Below are positions 42,004 through 48,498 of a stretch of 64,000 bases of DNA, one piece after another. Under the pieces are notes generated by a model that did not search any database, had not been told where the DNA came from, and worked only from the letters and a program-made list of their open reading frames with translations. The stretch comes from a virus. The position numbers and the translations under genes were made by a program. How positions within the stretch are numbered: position 1 is the first letter of the stretch; each line of letters opens with the position of its first letter. Location: positions 22,543 through 86,542 of IMG/VR virus record IMGVR_UViG_3300027743_000001. One strand, 5' to 3'.

Positions 42004-42549
42004 ATGAAACGCTCACTTGCGGTTATCGCGTCCGTAATCCTCCTACTTCTTGCTTTCGCTGTGCCGGCCGCTGGGGGCGGGCGCGTCGTCTGCCCTGGTG
42101 CCGCCGGCTTCCCGTCGTCCTCGCTCGCTAAGACGGGGGTGGGGGAGTCGTCGGCCCAGCTCGTGTCCGTGGTCGCTTCTCACGGGACGTGTTGGGACAG
42201 GATCACCTTCACATTTTCGGGTCCTGTGGTTCGCGGCTACCGCGTCGCCTACGAGACCGCCTTCACTCAGGGCCGTGGACTGCCGATGAACGGGTTTGTC
42301 GGGGGCGGGGAGCGGCTCAACGTCGTCCTGAACGGCCATGCCACGACCAACTACGCGATTCCGGTTGGTTCGCACGCCGCGTTCGGGCCGTCCTTGACCT
42401 TCCGCACGTTCCGGGACGGCATGTACGGCGGGACGTTCGAGGGCCGCACCACGTTCTGCGTCGGGGTACGCGCGCGACTGCCCATGCGGGTGATCGTGGC
42501 CACCTCGCCGCCCCGGATCATCGTGGATGTGCTGCACCTCTGGCCGTAG
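42004..42549 (+). CDS. Secreted AMIN-like protein
   Basis: 181 residues. Signal peptide (ASVILLLLAFAVPAA) followed by a domain with the AMIN-like pattern: CWDRITFTFSGP, YRVAYETAF, LNVVLNGHA. Cys at about 30, 62 and 152. TAGAAT ends 6 nt before the ATG, so it is probably leaderless. Second member, with 39671, of a pair of exported AMIN-like proteins. Confidence 0.7.
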   Translation: MKRSLAVIASVILLLLAFAVPAAGGGRVVCPGAAGFPSSSLAKTGVGESSAQLVSVVASHGTCWDRITFTFSGPVVRGYRVAYETAFTQGRGLPMNGFVGGGERLNVVLNGHATTNYAIPVGSHAAFGPSLTFRTFRDGMYGGTFEGRTTFCVGVRARLPMRVIVATSPPRIIVDVLHLWP

Positions 42550-42556
42550 GTGTGGG

Positions 42557-42585
42557 TTGCGGGTTGTTGACACCCTGTGTATACT
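42557..42585 (+). promoter_or_regulatory. Promoter of the GHKL ATPase gene
   Basis: TTGCGG (42557-42562), 17-nt spacer containing TGTTGACA, TATACT (42580-42585). Confidence 0.65.
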
Positions 42586-42641
42586 TCAACATGTGCCGGC
42601 AAGTAGCTGGACAAATTTCCTGACTAGACGGGAAGCAGTAA

Positions 42642-44723
42642 ATGGAATTCTCATACGACATGTGTAAGCCCATGGGTGTCAGCAACCACTACATGGACGT
42701 TCAGCTCCGGTACCTCACGGTGGCCCCCTTGCAGTGGGCACGTGAGTTGATGGTCAACTCCCACCAGGCCGGCGCCAAGGAGATCAAGTTCACCACGGAG
42801 TGGGTCGGCGCCAAGGAGCAGGGTATCCACCGCCGCGTTGTGGTCGATGACGGCCGTGGCATGACCGGCGAGGAGCTGGTGAACTTCTTCAACTCCTGGG
42901 GCAACAGCGGCCAGCAGATCGGCGGCACCTTCGGCAACTTCGGTATCGGCGCTAAGCTCTCGCTGCTGCCGTGGAACAAGTACGGCCTGATCGTGATCTC
43001 CCGGTCCGAGTTGACTCCGGATGAGACCAACATGATCTGGTTGTTCTTCCAGGAGGGCACTGACAAGCACGAACCTCGGTTCGGCGTCCGTCTCTTGAAC
43101 CAGAGCGTCACTGAGGCTCCCGACATGGTTGACACCATCAACTTGGATGAGTGGGAGGACTACCCTGCTACTCCTCTCAACGGCCTTGACATGGTGTCGG
43201 TGGCCAAGTCCGCTCTAGGTACCCGTCCGCACGGGACCGCCGTTCTGATGCTCGGAGGTTCGCCTGATGAGCACACCATCAAGGGCGACCCGACGCGCGA
43301 CGCGGAGAGCAGCAAGTATGCCATCGAGCAGTATTTCTCGAACCGCTTCATGAACCAGTTCCCGAACCTGAAAGTCTCGGTCGGAACGTACGCTGCCTAC
43401 ACCATCGGGACGGGCGACAACAAGCGGTACAACGTAGCTGGCTGGCCTACGTCTCCGTCCTCTGATCTCTACAACGAGCGGTACAACCTGGCTTCCCTGG
43501 CTGAGGCCATCGAGAAGTCCGGCGGGAAATCCAGCAAGAATCCAGACCGGGAGATCGTGTCCGGCGAGATGATCATCCCGCGCGGCGGGAACATCCGGTT
43601 GGGAGCCAAGATCCGTTGGTACATGTCAACCGGCTCTGAGGTCGGCAGTGCCTCTGGCCAGCACGACTCCGGCCAGCGCGGCGACATGGTCGGTCTCCCG
43701 ATCACGGCCACGATCTTTGAGGACAAGCAGGGTCTGCCCGGAGTCGTTGAGGTGTTCAACCTTGAGGCTCGCGGCGCGGTCGGGTCCGGCAACACTGCCA
43801 AGTCCGTGGCGGAGAAAGCGATGACCCGCTGGATCCCGCTGAAGGATGTGGGCAAGCGGTGCGCCATCATCGTGGAGCCGCTTCAGGATGAGGACGCGAC
43901 GGTTTTCGTGGAGCACACGCGCCGTTACCTCAACTACTCCGTTGGTGGATCCTCCGAGCACATGCCGATGACTGACTGGATCAGCTACTGGCGTGAGAAC
44001 ATGCCTGAGCCGATCCGCCAGGCCATCAAGGAGTTCTACAGCAAGGCGGCCGGGGAGTCTTCCCCCGAGATCGATCACGTCGCGCTGAGTCTGGATTACC
44101 TGCCGTACCTCAAGGCGGAGGGCTTCCGCTGGAAGCCGACCAGCAGCAGCACCGCTGTGTCGATGACGGCCGACGTCATCCCCCATGGCAAGCGCAAGGC
44201 CCCGGCGGCTGAGCCTAAGTCCGTTGTGGACCCTGAGCGCATCCTCCGGACCCGCAAGGACAACGAGAGCCAGGGCGACAACAAGGCTGAGCTGAAGCGC
44301 GCAACCGGTGGCCTGGTTCAGGTGGATATCCTCCCGCGTGGTGTCGGAGAATGGGCAGTCACCTACGATGATGTCAACGGTGTAGCTCTGGTCAACTCCG
44401 ACTCCCGGTCCTACCAGCGGCTGTGGAATCGGATGGTCAACAAGCTGGAAGCGCAGGGCAAGATCTGCGGGGACGACGACGACAAGCTGCCCCTTGTCCG
44501 GATGGGCATGAATCAGGCTGTCATGACCCACATCACCCTGGCCGTGACCGAGATCCTGATGTCGGCTAAGGAACGCCCGGAGGACAAAGACGATATTCTT
44601 TCGTCCGCCGCCCTCTCCAACTGCTTCAAGGGGATCCGTGCAATAGAGGAGCTGGCCTCCGGCTACGTCGGGCACCGCCTGGCGGGTCGCGGGCTCAAGG
44701 CTAAGGCGGGTGGCAAGTCATGA
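42642..44723 (+). CDS. GHKL (Hsp90/MutL-type) ATPase
   Basis: 693 residues, GGGAAGC upstream. Bergerat ATP-binding fold in residues 30-110: N-box ARELMVNSHQAGA, G1 box VVDDGRGMTGEEL and G2 box GNFGIGAKLSL. The middle (about 240-440) and C-terminal parts are not recognised; a linker near 510-560 is basic and disordered. Phage GHKL ATPases include the rIIA-like group, so a role in membrane-linked exclusion or DNA transactions is possible. It heads a three-gene operon with a small protein and a methyltransferase. Confidence 0.8.
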   Translation: MEFSYDMCKPMGVSNHYMDVQLRYLTVAPLQWARELMVNSHQAGAKEIKFTTEWVGAKEQGIHRRVVVDDGRGMTGEELVNFFNSWGNSGQQIGGTFGNFGIGAKLSLLPWNKYGLIVISRSELTPDETNMIWLFFQEGTDKHEPRFGVRLLNQSVTEAPDMVDTINLDEWEDYPATPLNGLDMVSVAKSALGTRPHGTAVLMLGGSPDEHTIKGDPTRDAESSKYAIEQYFSNRFMNQFPNLKVSVGTYAAYTIGTGDNKRYNVAGWPTSPSSDLYNERYNLASLAEAIEKSGGKSSKNPDREIVSGEMIIPRGGNIRLGAKIRWYMSTGSEVGSASGQHDSGQRGDMVGLPITATIFEDKQGLPGVVEVFNLEARGAVGSGNTAKSVAEKAMTRWIPLKDVGKRCAIIVEPLQDEDATVFVEHTRRYLNYSVGGSSEHMPMTDWISYWRENMPEPIRQAIKEFYSKAAGESSPEIDHVALSLDYLPYLKAEGFRWKPTSSSTAVSMTADVIPHGKRKAPAAEPKSVVDPERILRTRKDNESQGDNKAELKRATGGLVQVDILPRGVGEWAVTYDDVNGVALVNSDSRSYQRLWNRMVNKLEAQGKICGDDDDKLPLVRMGMNQAVMTHITLAVTEILMSAKERPEDKDDILSSAALSNCFKGIRAIEELASGYVGHRLAGRGLKAKAGGKS

Positions 44724-44932
44724 CCACAGAAAAGAGCCGCGAGGTTCGCATACGCAGGCAGCTGGCCAAGCAGGGCGAGGCGATACTGAGGAAGATCCGC
44801 ACCGACAGCCGTTGGTACCACCAGTACGGCCCGTACATGATCGTGGACGACAGCAACTTTGTCATCCACAAAGGTCTTGACCTTGATCAGGCTGAAGCTA
44901 TAGCTGCTGCTGCCAAGGCCGACCGCTCCTGA
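44720..44932 (+). CDS. Small basic protein between ATPase and methyltransferase
   Basis: 70 residues, ATGA overlap. Basic helix (REVRIRRQLAKQGEAILRKI) then a small beta unit (GPYMIVDDSNFVIHKG). Coupled on both sides, so perhaps an accessory of the neighbours. Confidence 0.65.
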   Translation: MTTEKSREVRIRRQLAKQGEAILRKIRTDSRWYHQYGPYMIVDDSNFVIHKGLDLDQAEAIAAAAKADRS

Positions 44933-45738
44933 TGAGTAGCGGCAAGTACGACCCCGTCAACCCTGTAGCGTTCGGCGCCCCTGTGCGGGCGCCGAACGCC
45001 GGGGTTGGTGGCGCAGATGGAGATCCGCTGGTGCTGTCCGCCGTGGTCGGCGCTAATCATGACCTGGTCTCCGAGGTGATGCGCCTGTGGGTGCGCCCGG
45101 GGGACTTCGTGGTTGACATGACCTGGGGGCAGGGCGCGTTCTGGTCGGGTAACCCCAAACAGCCCGACATCCGAATGGACATCGCTCCTACGGCCGCGCA
45201 GCTCGCAGACGGCGTGCTCGCCCGGGACTGTCGTGCTACCGGGTTGGCTTCCCGCTCAGCAGACGTCGTGGCGTTCGATCCGCCCTACCGTGCCTCGCAT
45301 GGCGGGTCGCTCGGTCAGGGCGCCTACTCCGGCTACCGGCTCGGCGGCTCTCTGGACTCAATCAACGACGTGCTGGACCTCTACCGCCTTGGAATCAAGG
45401 AAGGCGCCCGCCTGCTGCGCCCGGGGGGCCGGCTGTTGGTCAAGTGCCAGGACCTCACCTACTCCAGCTCGCTGCACCTGGTGCACCTCGACATCCTGCG
45501 CTACATGGTTGACGCCGGTCTGGAGCTGGCCGACATGTTCGTGCTGGTGAACCTGTCCCGCCTCGGCCACAACACGCGGGCTGTCAACCAGGGGCACGCG
45601 CGACGTAACCACTCCTACATGCTGGTGGGGGCCAAGCTCTCGGGTCGGGGGTCGGATGAGGCCCAGCTGCTGAAGCTGGTCCGCAAGGTCGGGCTCAGTA
45701 CGCTGCTGGAGATGCTGGACGCGGACGCGGCCCTATAG
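44932..45738 (+). CDS. DNA methyltransferase (DPPY type)
   Basis: 268 residues, TGATG overlap. SAM-binding motif I DFVVDMTWGQGAFW (about 61-74), catalytic FDPPYR (about 115-120) and a motif near LLRPGGRLLVKCQDL fit N6-adenine or N4-cytosine methyltransferases. HARRNHSYMLVGAK near the end is typical of small phage enzymes of this class. Probably protects phage DNA from host restriction or modifies regulation; target unknown. Confidence 0.85.
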   Translation: MSSGKYDPVNPVAFGAPVRAPNAGVGGADGDPLVLSAVVGANHDLVSEVMRLWVRPGDFVVDMTWGQGAFWSGNPKQPDIRMDIAPTAAQLADGVLARDCRATGLASRSADVVAFDPPYRASHGGSLGQGAYSGYRLGGSLDSINDVLDLYRLGIKEGARLLRPGGRLLVKCQDLTYSSSLHLVHLDILRYMVDAGLELADMFVLVNLSRLGHNTRAVNQGHARRNHSYMLVGAKLSGRGSDEAQLLKLVRKVGLSTLLEMLDADAAL

Positions 45739-45848
45739 GGGGGTATCGAGAGCGGCGCTTAGGCATTTGCGGGGGTCGATGGGCACGGGAATGTCGTGAG
45801 ACGGGAATGGTGGCCCGGCGACCTGGGGGGTAGGCCGCCTTCCATTCC

Positions 45849-45879
45849 AAAACGAGAGCGCCTCCGGCGCTCTCGTTTT
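45849..45879. terminator. Strong bidirectional intrinsic terminator
   Basis: AAAACGAGAGCGCC, loop TCC, GGCGCTCTCGTTTT: a perfect 14-bp stem with built-in A and T tracts. The remaining 45739-46002 region holds this terminator and the next promoter, with no gene seen. Confidence 0.85.
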
Positions 45880-45928
45880 GGTTGTGGCCCAGCTCACAAA
45901 AATCAGGGCCAAGGCGAGGCCCTTTTCG

Positions 45929-45957
45929 TTGACATGTGTTGAGATTGCAGCTAGGCT
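45929..45957 (+). promoter_or_regulatory. TTGACA promoter
   Basis: TTGACA (45929-45934), 17-nt spacer with TGTTGAGA 10 bp later, TAGGCT (45952-45957). Drives 46003. Confidence 0.8.
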
Positions 45958-46002
45958 AGGGACATCAGGCAGGACAAGCACTCAAGAGAAAGAGGCTCAG
46001 AG

Positions 46003-46755
46003 ATGCAAGAGCACAAGCAACTAGACGAGATGACAGAGAAGCAGGAAGCTTATCTCAATGCCCTGCTTGCATCTCGCGTCTGCCCCTCGCAGGTTCAGGG
46101 AGAGCACGACTTCCTCAAGGCCCTGTCTGTCAAGCCTGACAAGCAGACTGCCACGCGCTGGATCAGTGCCCTTGCCTCTGCTCCCTACGTGCCCAAGGCT
46201 TACGGTGCACAGGCTGCAGCTCCTGCCCCTGCTCCTGCCCCTGCTCCTGTGTCAACCTACGTCCCGGCCAGTGTGTCCGGCGGCGCGCACGTCACCGTAA
46301 AGCCTTACGGTGCAGACCTCCCCGCCGTTACGGTGCAGCCCGCTGCCCCCGTTAGCAAGTGGGCGCAGTTCGAGGCCCTGCCGCTGGGGTACTACACCGT
46401 AAGCGGTTCGTACTACAGCTACGGTGACACAGGCGTTGCGGTGTACCTGGTCAGCATGCAGAAGAAAAAATACGGTGCACCCCGCAAGATCGTGCGGCGG
46501 TTGTGGCGCTCGTACGAAGGCAAGCCCAAGTGGCAGACCCTGAGCTACGTGAGCGGCCTTCAGGCTATCGGTGCACAGTCGCCGGTTGACATCGCCACCG
46601 TAGCCAAGCTGGGGCTGAACTTTGGCTTCTGCTGCTGCTGCCTCCGGACCCTGACCGACCCGTTCTCGGTTGCCAACGGTATCGGCCCGGTGTGCGCCAA
46701 GACCTGGGGTTACACCCCGGCCACGGCGCTTACGACCCCCGAGTGGACTATCTAG
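46003..46755 (+). CDS. DUF6011-like zinc protein with Pro/Ala hinge
   Basis: 250 residues, GAGAAAGAGG region upstream. N-terminal helical domain (residues 1-65), a Pro/Ala hinge (AAPAPAPAPAP), a beta domain (140-195), and a C-terminal zinc knuckle FCCCCLRTLTDPFSVANGIGPVC, here split as FCCCCLRTL, SVANGIGPVCAKTWG, matching DUF6011. Repeats of TTACGGTGCA and its complement CACCGTAA are scattered through the gene (see findings). Function unknown; possibly nucleic-acid binding. Confidence 0.7.
   Translation: MQEHKQLDEMTEKQEAYLNALLASRVCPSQVQGEHDFLKALSVKPDKQTATRWISALASAPYVPKAYGAQAAAPAPAPAPAPVSTYVPASVSGGAHVTVKPYGADLPAVTVQPAAPVSKWAQFEALPLGYYTVSGSYYSYGDTGVAVYLVSMQKKKYGAPRKIVRRLWRSYEGKPKWQTLSYVSGLQAIGAQSPVDIATVAKLGLNFGFCCCCLRTLTDPFSVANGIGPVCAKTWGYTPATALTTPEWTI
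46206..46581. repeat. Cluster of TTACGGTG/CACCGTAA motifs inside the 46003 gene
   Basis: TTACGGTGCA or one-base variants at about 46201, 46303 and 46327, TACGGTGCA at 46470, CGGTGCACAG at 46569, and the complement CACCGTAA at about 46290 and 46394. At 46290-46310 the two orientations form the inverted repeat CACCGTAA-AGCC-TTACGGTG. Occurrences are in different codon phases. Confidence 0.55.
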
Positions 46756-46791
46756 CAGGTACGGGGTGTGGCCCACGCCACACCCCTGCCG

Positions 46792-46821
46792 TTGGCACTC
46801 GTTGACATACGGTGCTATGGT
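46792..46821 (+). promoter_or_regulatory. Promoter with TTGGCA and internal GTTGACA
   Basis: TTGGCA (46792-46797), 18-nt spacer with CGTTGACA, TATGGT (46816-46821). Confidence 0.75.
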
Positions 46822-46858
46822 TACAGAGTAAGAGCGGCCACCACAACGGGGAGTCATC

Positions 46859-47047
46859 ATGAGCTACGCAGTCGGGGACATCATCAAGTACAAGACCTTC
46901 GGCGGGTACGAGACCCGGACCGTGCGGGTCACCGCCAAGTACGACGACGTGAAGAACGGCCGGCCGGGATTCGACGGCATGGCCGGGGAGCAGCCCGTGT
47001 GGGGTTACGACGACCAGATCGTAATGCCTGAGCGGTACCGCTTCTAA
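46859..47047 (+). CDS. Small protein of unknown function
   Basis: 62 residues, CGGGGAG upstream. Beta-rich (VGDIIKYKTFGGYETRTVRV), perhaps an SH3-like fold. Monocistronic between its own promoter and terminator. Confidence 0.7.
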   Translation: MSYAVGDIIKYKTFGGYETRTVRVTAKYDDVKNGRPGFDGMAGEQPVWGYDDQIVMPERYRF

Positions 47048-47060
47048 GTCCCGGTTGACA

Positions 47061-47087
47061 GGCCGCCCCACGGGGGCGGCCTTTTTT
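47061..47087 (+). terminator. Intrinsic terminator
   Basis: GGCCGCCCC and GGGGCGGCC around a short loop, then TTTTTT. Confidence 0.85.
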
Positions 47088-47111
47088 GTGGCCCACGCCA
47101 CACTCCCCGTG

Positions 47112-47141
47112 TTGGCATCCGTTGACAAGAGCAGCTAGACT
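47112..47141 (+). promoter_or_regulatory. Promoter with TTGGCA and internal GTTGACA
   Basis: TTGGCA (47112-47117), 18-nt spacer with CGTTGACA, TAGACT (47136-47141). Drives 47187. Confidence 0.75.
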
Positions 47142-47186
47142 AGAGATGCGCGGCCGGCCGGTCGCCCCTCCCGGAAGGAGCCCGTC

Positions 47187-47369
47187 ATGAAGAACCACCT
47201 CGCAGAGACCACCGCCGCCACCGTGTGGCGCAACGGGGACCGTGCCGAGGCCCTGGCCACCCTCCGCCGGTGCGGCTACCACGAAGGCGCCGTGTGGCAG
47301 TGGCTCACCGGCCGGATGGGGTTCGGCTCGGCCATGGCAGTCACTCTGGCCGCCCGGTACGGCGCGTGA
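47187..47369 (+). CDS. Small helix-turn-helix-like protein
   Basis: 60 residues, GAAGGAG upstream. Helices (DRAEALATLRRCGYHEG, VWQWLTGRMGFGSAMAV) resemble a small HTH or sigma-like fold. DNA binding is a guess. Confidence 0.65.
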   Translation: MKNHLAETTAATVWRNGDRAEALATLRRCGYHEGAVWQWLTGRMGFGSAMAVTLAARYGA

Positions 47370-47707
47370 GCGGCCCGCTCCCGGCCCCACCGGCTGCCGC
47401 CCGCCCGCCACACGCAGGAAGGTTCGCCCCAAACGTGAACAACGCGGCAATAGAGGCCCTTTTCCGACGCTCGCCCGTCCCGCTGGAGGAGCCCGCCCGC
47501 CGCGCAGCTCGTACGGCCGCCCGCAGTGGCGTTGAAATAGCGCCGCTAGTGGCACTCAGCGCCACGCTGGCGCTCTCACGCGGCTCGCGGGTAGTCCAGC
47601 TGGGGGATTGGGACCACGCTGTGGTCACGAGCCTTCTCCGCCGCCTCGATTGGGGCACTGGCAACCCTCGCAGTGGACCTGAGCGGCAGGATCCAGCGGC
47701 GCGATGA
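47366..47707 (+). CDS. Protein of unknown function
   Basis: 113 residues from the GTG in a GTGA overlap. Pro/Ala-rich start, then an Ala/Arg helix (EEPARRAARTAARSG) and LVALSATLALSRG. Its last 83 nt overlap the 3' end of the leftward gene at 47625, so one of the two ends may be mis-set. Confidence 0.55.
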   Translation: MSGPLPAPPAAARPPHAGRFAPNVNNAAIEALFRRSPVPLEEPARRAARTAARSGVEIAPLVALSATLALSRGSRVVQLGDWDHAVVTSLLRRLDWGTGNPRSGPERQDPAAR

Positions 47708-48041
47708 GCGCCTGAATCAGCCGCAACGCACCCGGACCCGTCCGAACCCCCTTGATCAGCGTGTCCGCCGCGTCCGAGAGGCCGCGAGCGAGCTTGTCAA
47801 CCGCCTGTTGCCCGATTGGGGACGCGATCGCCTCGGTAACCAGGTCCTTCGCCGGCATGATCGGCGGTTTCTCCAGCTGGAGTGGCTCGGTTCGGATGAT
47901 CTTGCGGCGATTTGGGCTGTGAGCGGCGCAAAGTCCCGTCTGTCCTATTGCTATACCGGCGCACTCAGCCCGACCACCACGTTGCCCCGTGCACCCGTTC
48001 GGTCCCACGACCCACGCACCAATGCCCGACAGTGACGCCAA
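47625..48041 (-). CDS. Cys/His protein, possibly leaderless with TTG start
   Basis: 138 residues from TTG 48041: TAATAT ends 6 nt upstream, as for other leaderless genes here. The first 45 residues carry C-T-G-Q...E-C-A-G-I-A-I...G-L-C-A-A-H-S, a zinc-like pattern common in small phage proteins. A shorter product from ATG 47858 would keep only the helical part (IGQQAVDKLARGLSDAADTL) and the C-terminal CEGCQC. Confidence 0.6.
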   Translation of the reverse strand: MASLSGIGAWVVGPNGCTGQRGGRAECAGIAIGQTGLCAAHSPNRRKIIRTEPLQLEKPPIMPAKDLVTEAIASPIGQQAVDKLARGLSDAADTLIKGVRTGPGALRLIQALIAPLDPAAQVHCEGCQCPNRGGGEGS

Positions 48042-48102
48042 TGTACGATATTACCGAATCCTACCCACATGCTCCCAGACCCAGACCCCCATCCTACCAA
48101 GA

Positions 48103-48273
48103 TCACTCCCAGTGCTCCCGATACCTGGCCCGTCCTGCCACCGGCTCCACGGTCTCCACGAGATCCCACGCCCCGTTGGCCCGGTCCCACCGAACCCGGT
48201 ACCGACGCCCGGTCACCCAGGCCCGCCGCGAAGCCTCCGCGACCGCATCCTCGAACGTCATGAACCAAGCCAT
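48103..48273 (-). CDS. Small protein of unknown function
   Basis: 56 residues from ATG 48273 with GGGAGTGG upstream. Helix (FEDAVAEASRRAWVTG) then strands (RYRVRWDRANGAWDLV). Last leftward gene before the AT-rich segment. Confidence 0.65.
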   Translation of the reverse strand: MAWFMTFEDAVAEASRRAWVTGRRYRVRWDRANGAWDLVETVEPVAGRARYREHWE

Positions 48274-48293
48274 GATCCACTCCCAAATCACGT

Positions 48294-48488
48294 GTCTAAC
48301 GTCTAACACTGTCTAACAGTAGCGGCTCCCCCCGTCTACATCCCTATATACGGAAGGGTCAAATAACATTTATTAAGATTAATATACGCTGGTCACCCCC
48401 CTTTATTGATGATCAAGGATTAATCACCGGTTCATTTTGATCTTGCCATTTTGACAGGCCCCCGACGTTAGACGGTTAGACGTTAGAC
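48294..48488. repeat. AT-rich segment flanked by inverted triplets of GTCTAAC: candidate replication origin
   Basis: Left side: GTCTAAC at 48294, 48301 and 48311. Right side: the reverse complement GTTAGAC at 48467, 48475 and 48482. Between them, about 48345-48460 is strikingly AT-rich for this genome (TAACATTTATTAAGATTAAT). The region contains no gene, lies next to the primase-polymerase gene and has iteron-like structure. Origin function is an inference. Confidence 0.65.
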
Positions 48489-48498
48489 GCAACACCCA

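Noticed and set aside
43626-44675. 349-residue leftward frame over the GHKL ATPase gene
   Set aside because: Shadow of a gene with clear ATPase motifs; no start signal or recognisable domain.
47989-48316. Rightward frames of about 100 residues around 48.1 kb
   Set aside because: Pro/Arg/Ser-rich shadow frames antisense to the better supported leftward genes at 47625 and 48103.
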